DNA of 31,996 bases from an uncultured Sphingomonas sp. (lineage in GTDB: Bacteria; Pseudomonadota; Alphaproteobacteria; Sphingomonadales; Sphingomonadaceae): assembly GCF_936927845.1 (NCBI RefSeq), contig NZ_CAKZHV010000016.1, positions 1-31,996 of the forward strand, written 5' to 3'. Below, piece after piece: positions 7,480 to 15,312 of the stretch. The notes beneath the pieces were generated by a model. The model ran no database searches, had not been told where the DNA came from, and saw only the letters and a list, made by a program, of their open reading frames with translations. Position numbers and translations under genes: made by a program. Within the stretch, counting starts at the first letter, position 1. Each line of letters begins with the position of its first letter.

Positions 7480-8727
7480 CTAGCCACCTATGTGGACGTT
7501 GCGCATCACGAAGCCGCTTTTCGGAAGCGCTGGCAGCCTGGCGAAATCGATGCTCAGGTCTTGGTCCGGTACGTCATAGCGCATCGCGTTGACGAGGAGG
7601 TGTGCCGCCACCTTCATGATCGCGAGGACGATCCATTCGCCGGGACAGCGATGGCCGAGATAGTGATCGCCGCCGCCCTGCGGAATGAAGTTGAAGGAGT
7701 CTTCGTCCCAAGCCCTGAAACGCTCAGGGCGAAACTCCTGGGGGTCGGCCCAGGTCGCTGCGTCGTGATTGCTCCCATAAAGGTCTAGCACCACTTGACG
7801 CCCTTCCGGAAAGGCCATCCCCTCCCACTCGAAATCTTGGCTCGCGCGCGCCACCACAGCGGGAAAGAAGGGATAGAATCGGCGGACCTCTTGGACGAAG
7901 AGCTCGGCATAGTCCGGCTGCTGAACCAAGGCCGCCCTGATCCCTGAACAGGTTTGCAGCGCGTGGGCGACGAAGGTGATGTACACTGCGATCGCGACGG
8001 TCGGGCGAAGGACATTTACCAGTTCGACCGCTGCGACGTGCGGCGAAAGAAGATCGTCGTGCCGGTCGCGATGCCAGGCTATCGCGTAAGCCGCGGTCCC
8101 CGAGCCCGAGCCGATGCTCCCGGCCCGAATGCCTTCAATGATCCGCTTCGCCCATGCGTCGACGCGACGACGGGCCAGCCGTGACCAAAGATGCCTTGGG
8201 CTCGCCGAGCCGGCGGCGTCGAACAGCGCCCGCAGCTCGCCCGCGCGGTTGCCGGCTTCATCGTCCGGAAGAGGAACTCCCGCCCAAGCGCATACCGCTC
8301 GCGTCAGCGGCTCATGCAACTCGTCATAGAAGACGATCTCTCCTTTGCGCGTCCAGCCCGGCACCGCCCTGCGCCACTCGGCCTCGAACAATTGCGCCAG
8401 CGCCCGCACGCGCTCTGGTGTCATCAGGCCCATGAACATCTGCTTGCGGTGCCGATGGGTCTCGCCGTCCAGACCCTGAACGCCGCCTTGGCCCAGCAGT
8501 GTCTTCTGAATAGCGACCGGCATGGCACCTTCGCGCTCGAAGCGGGTCGTATCGTAGAAGATTTCGGCGGCCTTGGCCCCCTTAAGGCAGTTGGTCTTTT
8601 TCAGCAGGAAACGGGATTCAAAAGCGTTTGCGCCTAGGCGCTGGCACTGCCTGGAGATGAACCGATAGGGATCGGCGAGGAGAGAAAGGGTTTCGTCCGG
8701 GCCTTTCGTGTGTGGTGTCTTAGGCAT
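7480..8727 (-). CDS. cytochrome P450, CYP152 fatty-acid peroxygenase type
   Basis: The 415-residue protein has the haem-binding motif of the CYP152 family (PQGGGDHYLGHRCPGE, haem ligand C361). It also has the family-specific Arg-Pro pair in helix I (R241-P242, in VLRPTVAIAV), which replaces the usual acid-alcohol pair and binds the fatty-acid carboxylate. Such enzymes use hydrogen peroxide to hydroxylate fatty acids at the alpha or beta carbon. Q84 (GGVQGLDG) aligns with Gln85 of P450-BSbeta rather than His85 of OleT, which points to hydroxylation more than decarboxylation. No redox partner is needed and none is nearby. The ribosome site before the ATG is weak. It converges with merR and is not obviously part of the metal functions around it. 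Confidence 0.85.
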   Translation of the reverse strand: MPKTPHTKGPDETLSLLADPYRFISRQCQRLGANAFESRFLLKKTNCLKGAKAAEIFYDTTRFEREGAMPVAIQKTLLGQGGVQGLDGETHRHRKQMFMGLMTPERVRALAQLFEAEWRRAVPGWTRKGEIVFYDELHEPLTRAVCAWAGVPLPDDEAGNRAGELRALFDAAGSASPRHLWSRLARRRVDAWAKRIIEGIRAGSIGSGSGTAAYAIAWHRDRHDDLLSPHVAAVELVNVLRPTVAIAVYITFVAHALQTCSGIRAALVQQPDYAELFVQEVRRFYPFFPAVVARASQDFEWEGMAFPEGRQVVLDLYGSNHDAATWADPQEFRPERFRAWDEDSFNFIPQGGGDHYLGHRCPGEWIVLAIMKVAAHLLVNAMRYDVPDQDLSIDFARLPALPKSGFVMRNVHIGG

Positions 8728-8761
8728 GACCGGTCCGGTGATTGTTGGGTCTCCTTTGATT

Positions 8762-8803
8762 AACTCGGAGGAATATCACGGGTTGCAGGCTCACGACAGG
8801 TGA
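8762..8803 (+). pseudogene. possible relaxase C-terminal remnant
   Basis: A short frame reads NSEEYHGLQAHDR and stops at a TGA that overlaps the GTG start of the DUF6118 gene (GTGA). In sphingomonad plasmids, as I remember them, DUF6118 directly follows a relaxase/mobilisation gene with this kind of overlap, and an EYHGLQ-like tail would fit that. The rest of the gene is missing, apparently replaced by the P450 region. The call is an inference from a very short peptide. Confidence 0.35.
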
Positions 8804-9504
8804 CGAACGAGGACGATCAGGGCGGAGCAGGCGCGGCCGAGGCGTTCGAGGCCATGCGCGGCGAGCTGGCGCTGCGCCGTGGAGGGCTTGGCGGCCGAGC
8901 GCGGCGATCGACATACCCGACCATACCGAGACGCTTGGCGTGCTCCAGCAGAACGTGAACACGGCAGGCGAGAACGTCGCGCGCATCGGCCAATTCCTGA
9001 AAGCGGCCCCGGCGCTGGCGATGACGCCGGAGCAGATGGCGCAGCGCATCGCCGCGGCGGGCAGCGCCGCCCGGCGCGAGGATCAGGCGGCGCTCGCCAA
9101 GGCGGGCGAGGACAAGGCCCGCATCATGGCCGATCTTCGCGCCATCGCCGGGTCCGCATGGACACGCGCCGACCAGAAGAATCGGCAGCTATGGTTTGCC
9201 CTGGGTGGGGTGGCGGCCGGCATCCTCGCATGGGCGATCGTGCCGGGCCTGGTCGCGCGCGAGATCGCACCGGCGAGCTGGCAATGGCCCGAGCGCATGG
9301 CGGCGCGGACGCTCGACTTGCCCCGCTGGGAAGCCGGGCAGCGTATGATCCAGAGCGCCAGTCCCACCGCGTTCCGCGCCATCGTCGGGGCCGACAGGAT
9401 CGTGACGGCCAACCGCGCGGCGATCGAGGGGTGCGGCAAAGCCGCAGCGCGAAACGCGTGAAACGGTGCGACGCACGATCACGCTCAAGTGGAGTAAAAG
9501 TTAG
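8800..9504 (+). pseudogene. frameshifted DUF6118-family gene
   Basis: From a GTG at 8800 the frame encodes an AAEAFEAMRGELAL-type N-terminus. It then shifts near 8878 to VEGLAAER and near 8900 to AIDIPDHTETLG. The main part follows (8904-9461), with a membrane helix and the family-typical SWQWPERMAARTL. A last shift near 9440 gives the tail RRTITLKWSKS, ending at a TAG at 9502-9504. Together these reproduce a normal DUF6118 protein of about 230 residues with one predicted transmembrane helix. All three shifts go in the same direction, equivalent to losing two bases each. The function of DUF6118 is unknown; it accompanies mobilisation genes in sphingomonads. Either the gene is decaying or the assembly lost dinucleotides in GC runs. 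Confidence 0.75.
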
Positions 9505-9513
9505 CCGCGCAAG

Positions 9514-9897
9514 TTATTCAGCCAAGCGTTCGATGATCGGACAATCAGGCCGATCATCGCCATGACAGGCTTGGGCGAGCCCGGTAAGCGAGCGGCGCAT
9601 GGCGTCCAAGACGCGGACCTTGCGGCCCAGTTCGGCAGCGCGGGCTTCCGCCAGCGTCTTCACTTCCGCGCTCGACCGATCGCGATCCGACCACAGCCCC
9701 AGCAGCGTGCGGATTTCCTCGATCGGGAACCCCAGGTCGCGCGCGTTGGCGATAAATCGCAGCCGATGAACGTCAGCGTCGGCGTAGTCCCGGTAGTTCC
9801 CGCGCCGTGGCGGCGCGGGCACCAAACCAATCTTTTCATAGTGGCGGATCATGCGTTGGGAGACGCCGCTGGCGTCCGACGCCGCTCCGATGTTCAC
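9514..9897 (-). CDS. cueR: CueR-type Cu(I)-responsive MerR-family regulator
   Basis: The 127-residue regulator has the MerR helix-turn-helix (ASDASGVSQRMIRHYEKIG) and the CueR metal loop ACHGDDRPDCPI, with cysteines 111 and 119 matching C112 and C120 of CueR. The third position, cysteine in divalent-metal members, is serine here (S75-S76 region), as expected for a monovalent-ion sensor. Its start overlaps the stop of the P-ATPase by four bases (ATGA), so both are translated from one message. The CueR-type promoter at 12393-12423 would make the pair autoregulated. It should sense cytoplasmic Cu(I), Ag(I) or Au(I). Confidence 0.9.
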   Translation of the reverse strand: MNIGAASDASGVSQRMIRHYEKIGLVPAPPRRGNYRDYADADVHRLRFIANARDLGFPIEEIRTLLGLWSDRDRSSAEVKTLAEARAAELGRKVRVLDAMRRSLTGLAQACHGDDRPDCPIIERLAE

Positions 9898-12368
9898 AGC
9901 TTTACCGCGTTGAGCCGCAGTGCGTTCAGGACCACGGTGAAGGACGAGAGCGCCATCGCTGCACCGGCCAGCATCGGCGACAGCAGGATACCGGCAACCG
10001 GGTAAAGCACGCCGGCCGCAACCGGCACGCCGATTCCGTTGAACAAGAACGAGAAGAACAGGTTTTGGCGGATATTTCGCATCGTCGCGCGAGCGAGCTT
10101 GCGGGCGCGCACGATCGCCGAGAGATCGCCGCGCGTGAGCGTCATGCCGGCGCTTTCGATCGCCACGTCTGTTCCCGTTCCCATCGCCAAGCCGACATCC
10201 GCGGCGGCGAGCGCCGGGGCGTCGTTGATCCCATCGCCCGCCATTGCGACCCTTGCGCCGCTCGCTTTCAGCTCGCCGATGATACGCGCCTTGTCTTCCG
10301 GCAGCAGATCGGCGCGCACGTCATCAAGACCGCCCACGGCGCGCGCGACAGCATCGGCCGTCCCACGATTGTCGCCGGTGAGCATGACGACCCGCAGGCC
10401 CTCCTTGCGAAGCGCGGCAATAGCGTCGCGCGCCGATGCGCGCACCGGATCGGCGACTGCGAGCAGACCGGCGAGCGCCCCGTCGATCGCGACGAGGATG
10501 ATGCCCGCGCCTTCGCCACGGTGACGATCGGCCGCGGCGTCGACCGGCTTGAGATCAGCGCCGATCCGGCTCATTTGCACCGCATTGCCAATCACGACCG
10601 AGCGGCCGCCCACCGTGGCGCTGACACCCAGCCCGGTTTGCGAGGCAAAGTCCGCGACTGTGCCGAGCTGCAATCCTCGTTCTTTGGCGGCAACGACGAT
10701 TGCGTGCGCGAGCGGATGTTCGGATTGGCCTTCGACGGCCGCGGCAAGCGCGAGCATGTCGTTCTCTCCGACCGCGCTGACCGTCTCGACCGCGATCAGC
10801 TTGGGCTTGCCTTCCGTGAGCGTACCCGTCTTGTCGATGACAAGGGTATCGACCTTTTCCAGCCCCTGTAAGGCTTCCGCGTTCTTCACCAGCACGCCGG
10901 CCTGAGCGCCGCGTCCCGTGCCGACCATGATCGACATGGGCGTGGCGAGCCCGAGCGCGCACGGGCAGGCGATCACCAGCACTGCGATGGCGTTAAGCAG
11001 GGCATGGCCCATGCGCGGCTCAGGGCCGACCAGCGACCAAGTGATGAAGGTCGCAATCGAGATCAGCACGACGAGCGGCACGAACCATCCTGAAACCCGA
11101 TCGGCGACCGCCTGTATCGGGGCGCGGCTTCGCTGCGCTTCCGCGACCATGCGGACGATACGCGCGAGCATCGTGTCCGAACCAACCGCGCGGGCTTCCA
11201 TCACCAGGCTGCCCGTCCCGTTGACGGTGCCCCCGGTAACGATCGCCTCGACTTCCTTGAGGACCGGCGCGGGTTCGCCGGTGAGCATGGCTTCGTCGAC
11301 CGACGAACGACCCTCGACCACGACGCCATCGACCGGGATGGCTTCACCGGGGCGGACCCGCAGCCGGTCACCGGTTGCCACGTCGGCAAGCCCGACTTCT
11401 TCTTCAGAACCGTCAGGCTGCAAGCGTCGCGCCGTCTTGGGGGCGAGATCCATGAGAGCGCGGATCGCGCGCCCTGTCGCCGCCCTAGCGCGCAGTTCGA
11501 GCACTTGCCCGAGCAGCACCAGTGTCACCACGACGCCGGCCGCCTCGTAATAGACGGGAACCATGCTCCCATGCGTGCGGAAGGTCGCTGGGAAGATGCC
11601 CGGCGCGAGCGTCGCGACCACGCTATAGAGGAAGGCGGCACCTACGCCGATCGCGATCAGTGTGAACATATTGAGATGGCGGGTACGAAGCGATGTCCAC
11701 CCCCGCTCGAAAAACGGCCAGCCCGCCCACAGCACGATCGGCGCGGTGAGTGCGAGCTGGACCCAAGGCGAGGCCGCAGGGCTAACCACATGCAGGCCTA
11801 ACATTTCCGCGAACATCGAGACGACGAGCAGCGGGATCGTGAGCGCGCCCGCCACCCACAGTCGGCGCGTGAAGTCGACCAGCTCAGGGTTGGGAGTATC
11901 GTCGAGCGACGGTTCTTCGGGTTCGAGCGCCATGCCGCAGATTGGGCAAGTTCCCGGCCCTTCCTGGCGAATTTGCGGGTGCATCGGGCACGTCCACATC
12001 GCCCCCGGCGTCGCCATCGGCTCCGGTTTCGGCTTATCGCTCAGATAGGCGTCAGGATTGGCGACAAACTTGCTCCGGCACCCTGCGCTACAGAAATGAT
12101 AGGCATGACCAGCGTGCTCGGCATGGTGTGTCGTTTTTGCGGGATCGACCGTCATGCCGCACACCGCGTCGATCACTGCTGCTGCGGCATCGTTGTCCTT
12201 ACTGCCCGAGCAGCAGCCGCCCGCTTCGGTGTGATGATGTTCGTGCTCGATCTTTGCGGGAGCGGCCGAGCCGCCCCCGCAACAGGATGAGGGCGTGGAG
12301 ACCGATTCAGGCGCAGGCTTCGAACAGCCGCAACCCCCGGCTTGGGAATGGGAATGAGGGTCGTTCAT
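9894..12368 (-). CDS. Cu(I)/Ag(I)-exporting P1B-type ATPase with YHS and heavy-metal-binding domains
   Basis: The chosen ATG at 12368 follows GAAGGAG at good spacing and gives 824 residues. The N-terminus is rich in His and Cys clusters (GCGCS, SSCCGGG, EHEHHH, GGCCSG). It is followed by a YHS-like domain (CGMTVDP at 70, HFCSAGC at 91-97) and a heavy-metal-binding motif (TCPMHP...TCPICGM, residues 127-146). The ATPase core has the transport-site CPC (ACPCALGLATP), the phosphorylated aspartate in DKTGTLT, and the hinge GDGINDAP. The last helices end in MALSSFTVVLNALRL, typical of the Cu(I) subgroup. It pumps Cu(I) or Ag(I) out of the cytoplasm. The symbol copA is often used, but is avoided here because the multicopper oxidase below carries the same name. 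Confidence 0.92.
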   Translation of the reverse strand: MNDPHSHSQAGGCGCSKPAPESVSTPSSCCGGGSAAPAKIEHEHHHTEAGGCCSGSKDNDAAAAVIDAVCGMTVDPAKTTHHAEHAGHAYHFCSAGCRSKFVANPDAYLSDKPKPEPMATPGAMWTCPMHPQIRQEGPGTCPICGMALEPEEPSLDDTPNPELVDFTRRLWVAGALTIPLLVVSMFAEMLGLHVVSPAASPWVQLALTAPIVLWAGWPFFERGWTSLRTRHLNMFTLIAIGVGAAFLYSVVATLAPGIFPATFRTHGSMVPVYYEAAGVVVTLVLLGQVLELRARAATGRAIRALMDLAPKTARRLQPDGSEEEVGLADVATGDRLRVRPGEAIPVDGVVVEGRSSVDEAMLTGEPAPVLKEVEAIVTGGTVNGTGSLVMEARAVGSDTMLARIVRMVAEAQRSRAPIQAVADRVSGWFVPLVVLISIATFITWSLVGPEPRMGHALLNAIAVLVIACPCALGLATPMSIMVGTGRGAQAGVLVKNAEALQGLEKVDTLVIDKTGTLTEGKPKLIAVETVSAVGENDMLALAAAVEGQSEHPLAHAIVVAAKERGLQLGTVADFASQTGLGVSATVGGRSVVIGNAVQMSRIGADLKPVDAAADRHRGEGAGIILVAIDGALAGLLAVADPVRASARDAIAALRKEGLRVVMLTGDNRGTADAVARAVGGLDDVRADLLPEDKARIIGELKASGARVAMAGDGINDAPALAAADVGLAMGTGTDVAIESAGMTLTRGDLSAIVRARKLARATMRNIRQNLFFSFLFNGIGVPVAAGVLYPVAGILLSPMLAGAAMALSSFTVVLNALRLNAVKL

Positions 12369-12392
12369 GGCAAGACTCCTTCGACCCGAGAG

Positions 12393-12423
12393 CATGTAGG
12401 GTATGACACCGTGTTAGGGTCAA
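12393..12423 (-). promoter_or_regulatory. CueR-type promoter/operator of the P-ATPase-cueR operon
   Basis: On the minus strand the -35 TTGACC (12423-12418) and -10 TACATG (12398-12393) are separated by 19 bp, as in MerR-family promoters. The spacer has the dyad TAACAC-G-GTGTCA with one mismatch. Transcription should begin about 18 nt before the ATPase start codon. The regulator bound here is most likely the CueR encoded at the end of the same operon. Confidence 0.8.
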
Positions 12424-12582
12424 GGCCCTGTCGGCACCGCTGGCGTGTATGTTGAATCTACGCGCGGGAGCGGCGTTGCCCTCATATTGCGGGGGCCAGC
12501 TCTACACCCTCGACGCCATAAGGGCCGCAGCTTAGGTCTATTACTAGCTCGCCAAACGCGGGCCGGGGGCAATCGGGGACAT

Positions 12583-13896
12583 ATGGCAGCGCAGATCGAC
12601 AGTCTTTCTACTGGCACCGACCATGACGGCCTGGTGCGCCGCTTAATTGCCCGCTGGCGTGACGATCAGGGCGCGACCTATCGGAGCTGGTTTCTTTGGG
12701 ACGAGCGGTTGAAGAACTTCCGATCAATCCGGCGCGGCATCACCCAGGTTGTCGGCGAGATCGAGCGCGGCACGTTCGGCGTCGCCTACCGCGGATCGTC
12801 GCTCGAAACCGTCGTCCATTCCGTCGCCGAGCAGCGGCAAATCTTCAAGGGCGCGGACCATGCGTTCCTCTGGAAGCCGAAGCTCCGCATCCCCGACATT
12901 TACGAGAGCCCCGACAATCAGCGCGCGTTCGGCCGCTTGCTCGACGCCTGTTCCTGTTGCGACACGGCCGAGGAGATCATCAGCCATATCCACGCGATCG
13001 ACCGTTTGAAGATCAAGGGGCTGGGTCCGGCGGTCGCCAACCTCCTCTACTTCCTTCACCCGACGCTGGTGCCGCCCTTCAACACCGCAATCGTTAAGGG
13101 CTACAACGCGCTGACGGGGGCGAATGTGAAGCTCGGGAGCTGGGAGCATTTTCTGGCGATGCGGACCGGCATCCTCGATCTCAACGACCGCTTCCGCGAG
13201 CTGCTATCGAATGATTTAGGCGCGATCGGCGGTCTGTTGTTCGACATCGGCTCCGATCGCTATCCGGCTCCGCCCCTCGACGTGAGCGGCGCGACGCTGG
13301 CGAGCTGGGGGCAGCGGCTTGAGGCGGCGCGCGAGGAAGCGCGCACGCTCAGCAAGGCCGCTCAGCGCGAGGGCGAGAACGAGCGCACCCATACCGAAAT
13401 CCAGGCATGGCTTCGCGATCTAGGGTTGGCGCTCGGCTATGACGTATGGATCGCCGCGAACGACCGCAGCCGCGCCTTCGACGGATCACCCTTGGGCGCA
13501 GGATGCCTTGAGCGCCTGCCCGACACGATCGCGACGTCGAAGGGCGCTGACTCGATCCGGCTGATCGACGTGCTGTGGCTTGAGAAGGCCGGCGATCATG
13601 TCGCCGCGGCGTTCGAGGTGGAGCATTCGACCTCGATCTATTCGGGCATCGTCAGGATGCTCGACCTGGCCTTGAGCGGTGGCGACCTTCACGCGACCGC
13701 GGGGCTGTTCCTTGTCGCGCCCGACGCGCGCGAGACGGACGTTCGCGCGCAGTTGCAGCGGCCCGCGTTCAGCCGCGTAGCCGACCTCGACATATCCTAC
13801 CTGCCCTATGGCGAGCTGGAGAAGAACCGGGAGGCCATCGCGCGGTTCGGATCGGGACTGAAAGCGATCAAGGCCGTTTCCAGCAAGCTCGCCTAG
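12583..13896 (+). CDS. probable HhH-containing PD-(D/E)XK-like nuclease
   Basis: The ATG at 12583 is preceded by GGGGAC, giving 437 residues; the frame is open further upstream without a better start. Residues 120-180 contain a helix-hairpin-helix-like element (IKGLGPAVANLLYFLHP), suggesting DNA binding. Residues 268-365 resemble a restriction-endonuclease fold: HTEIQAWLRDLGLALGY, then D329 in RLIDVLWL, and AFEVEHSTSIYSG with E345 and E347. The spacing D-x15-E-x-E fits the PD-(D/E)XK catalytic core, although the usual lysine is a glutamate. It has no evident partner methylase or restriction subunit and no sequence link to metal resistance. A defence or DNA-repair role is possible. The function is unassigned. 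Confidence 0.6.
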   Translation: MAAQIDSLSTGTDHDGLVRRLIARWRDDQGATYRSWFLWDERLKNFRSIRRGITQVVGEIERGTFGVAYRGSSLETVVHSVAEQRQIFKGADHAFLWKPKLRIPDIYESPDNQRAFGRLLDACSCCDTAEEIISHIHAIDRLKIKGLGPAVANLLYFLHPTLVPPFNTAIVKGYNALTGANVKLGSWEHFLAMRTGILDLNDRFRELLSNDLGAIGGLLFDIGSDRYPAPPLDVSGATLASWGQRLEAAREEARTLSKAAQREGENERTHTEIQAWLRDLGLALGYDVWIAANDRSRAFDGSPLGAGCLERLPDTIATSKGADSIRLIDVLWLEKAGDHVAAAFEVEHSTSIYSGIVRMLDLALSGGDLHATAGLFLVAPDARETDVRAQLQRPAFSRVADLDISYLPYGELEKNREAIARFGSGLKAIKAVSSKLA

Positions 13897-13907
13897 CCCG
13901 CTCCGCG

Positions 13908-13935
13908 CAAGGGATGATCCGGAGAGCCGCGTATC
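13908..13935 (+). promoter_or_regulatory. candidate ECF-sigma promoter upstream of DUF4396
   Basis: CAAGGGAT (13908-13915), 13 nt, then GCGTATC (13929-13935). It is one of six copies of the same two-part motif in the copper block. Right after the -10, CCTCTA-GCATG-TAGAGG forms a perfect inverted repeat whose right arm overlaps the ribosome site AGAGGAG. Confidence 0.75.
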
Positions 13936-13960
13936 CTCTAGCATGTAGAGGAGTGCTGCC

Positions 13961-14845
13961 GTGACGATGCCATCCCCGGCCCCCTGGCTCGACGCCGTGC
14001 TGATCGGGTGGTTCGTGCTGACCGCCCTTTCGGTCGCTTACGTCGCGTGGGATGCCTTCACCCGCAACCCCGAGCTGCGCGTGATGAAATGGGGGTGGCT
14101 GTTGGTCACGCTCTATGGTGGCCCGATCATGGCCGCGGCCTATGTCCTGTCCTGCCAGGAGCCGGCGAACGAGCGGCACGAGGATTTCGTTCGACCGCTC
14201 TGGAAGCAGGCGTTCGGCTCGGCCATCCATTGCATGGCGGGCGATGCAACCGGCGTCATCGCCGCAGCCGCGATCACCACGGCGCTCGGCCTGCCGATGT
14301 GGCAGGACGTGATCGCGGAATATGTGTTCGGCTTCGCGTTCGGACTGCTGATTTTCCAGGCGCTTTTCATGCGCGACATGGCGGGCGGTTCCTATTGGGG
14401 CGCGCTTCGCATGTCGTTCATCCCCGAATGGCTGTCGATGAATGCCGTCATGGCCGGCATGATCCCGACGATGGTGGTGTTGATGAGCCGCGACATGGCC
14501 GCGATGCACGCCAGCTCGCTCCGCTTTTGGGGCGTCATGTCGCTGGCGACACTCGTCGGGTTCGCAGTCGCCTATCCGATCAACCTTTGGCTGGTTGGCG
14601 TGCGCTTGAAGCACGGCATGGGCACGGTGCGCGCGCTGGGGCATGGCGGACACGAAGTCGGCGCGGACCGGCAATCGGCCACGCCGATGCCGGACATGGG
14701 ACACGACGCAATGGCAGGGATGAGCGGCATGGCGGCCGGCGCGCGCGTGACCGGACCTCAGATCGCCGCGATGACAGTGTTGACGCTCATCATGCTTGGC
14801 GCGGGCATCATCGTTGCGACGCTGTTCGGTCGGTGGGCCATGTAA
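13961..14845 (+). CDS. DUF4396-family membrane protein
   Basis: The 294-residue protein starts at a GTG (an in-frame ATG follows two codons later) after AGAGGAG. It has about seven hydrophobic helices. A cytoplasmic- or periplasmic-side loop near residues 220-260 is rich in His and Met (GHGGHEV, MPDMGHDAMAGMSGM), similar to the Met-rich repeats of CopA and CopB below. That suggests metal contact. DUF4396 has no established function that I know of. It is frequent in copper clusters of sphingomonads, and a role in copper handling across the inner membrane is inferred. It has its own ECF-type promoter. Confidence 0.8.
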   Translation: MTMPSPAPWLDAVLIGWFVLTALSVAYVAWDAFTRNPELRVMKWGWLLVTLYGGPIMAAAYVLSCQEPANERHEDFVRPLWKQAFGSAIHCMAGDATGVIAAAAITTALGLPMWQDVIAEYVFGFAFGLLIFQALFMRDMAGGSYWGALRMSFIPEWLSMNAVMAGMIPTMVVLMSRDMAAMHASSLRFWGVMSLATLVGFAVAYPINLWLVGVRLKHGMGTVRALGHGGHEVGADRQSATPMPDMGHDAMAGMSGMAAGARVTGPQIAAMTVLTLIMLGAGIIVATLFGRWAM

Positions 14846-14871
14846 CTTGCCGCGAACGACGGAGATCGCGG

Positions 14872-14899
14872 CAAGGGGTGATCGCGCGGCGCGCGTATC
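14872..14899 (+). promoter_or_regulatory. candidate ECF-sigma promoter upstream of the copper storage protein
   Basis: CAAGGGGT (14872-14879), 13 nt, then GCGTATC (14893-14899). It lies 36 bp before the start codon of the four-helix copper protein. It matches the motif in front of the other copper genes in both sequence and exact spacing. Confidence 0.75.
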
Positions 14900-14934
14900 T
14901 AGGAATAGGCGGGGGCTCATACGGAGATAATGCG

Positions 14935-15267
14935 ATGCACCAGATCGACCCCGGCATGAAGGCGTGCATGGACGCCTGCCACGAATGCCATGTGACCTGT
15001 CTTCACATGGCGATGAACCATTGCCTCGAAATGGGCGGCCAGCACGCCGCGCCCGAGCATATGAAGATCATGGCCGACTGCGCGCAAATTTGCGCGGTTG
15101 CGATCGACTTCATGGCGCGCAAGTCCGCCCACCATCAGCATATCTGCCGCGAGTGTGCCGAGATCTGCCGGGCTTGCGCAGCGAGCTGCGAGGCCCTGGG
15201 CGGCATGGAGGATTGCGTGGCAGCGTGCCGGAAGTGCGCCGATTCCTGCGATCGGATGGCGGCATAG
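14935..15267 (+). CDS. four-helix-bundle copper storage protein, Csp3-like (DUF326)
   Basis: The 110-residue protein has 16 cysteines, almost all spaced three or four apart along helices (KACMDACHECHVTC, AEICRACAASC, VAACRKCADSC). This is the pattern of Csp proteins, which hold many Cu(I) ions inside a four-helix bundle. It has no signal peptide, so it resembles cytosolic Csp3 rather than exported Csp1. Met and His residues near the ends (HMAMNHC, HHQHIC) fit copper entry. It starts at the ATG at 14935 after GGAG and has its own ECF-type promoter. It should buffer copper in the cytoplasm when the envelope sensor is triggered. Confidence 0.88.
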   Translation: MHQIDPGMKACMDACHECHVTCLHMAMNHCLEMGGQHAAPEHMKIMADCAQICAVAIDFMARKSAHHQHICRECAEICRACAASCEALGGMEDCVAACRKCADSCDRMAA

Positions 15268-15274
15268 CGGGGCT

Positions 15275-15300
15275 TGCGCGGGCGGTCGCCCGCCCGCGCA
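15275..15300. terminator. strong hairpin between convergent copper storage and fliQ genes
   Basis: TGCGCGGGCGG and its exact complement CCGCCCGCGCA form an 11-bp stem with a four-base loop, eight bases after the stop of the copper storage gene. There is no T-run on either side, so it is a terminator-like hairpin, possibly bidirectional, rather than a classical intrinsic terminator. Confidence 0.6.
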
Positions 15301-15312
15301 GCTATCTGCATA

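Noticed and set aside
13935..13951. CCTCTA-GCATG-TAGAGG considered as a MerR-type operator
   Set aside because: It is not flanked by -35 and -10 elements 19 bp apart. It lies downstream of the ECF-type -10 and is better read as a leader hairpin.
13868..14920. 350-codon minus-strand frame opposite DUF4396
   Set aside because: His/Arg-rich shadow product; the plus-strand product has coherent membrane helices, a ribosome site and a promoter motif.
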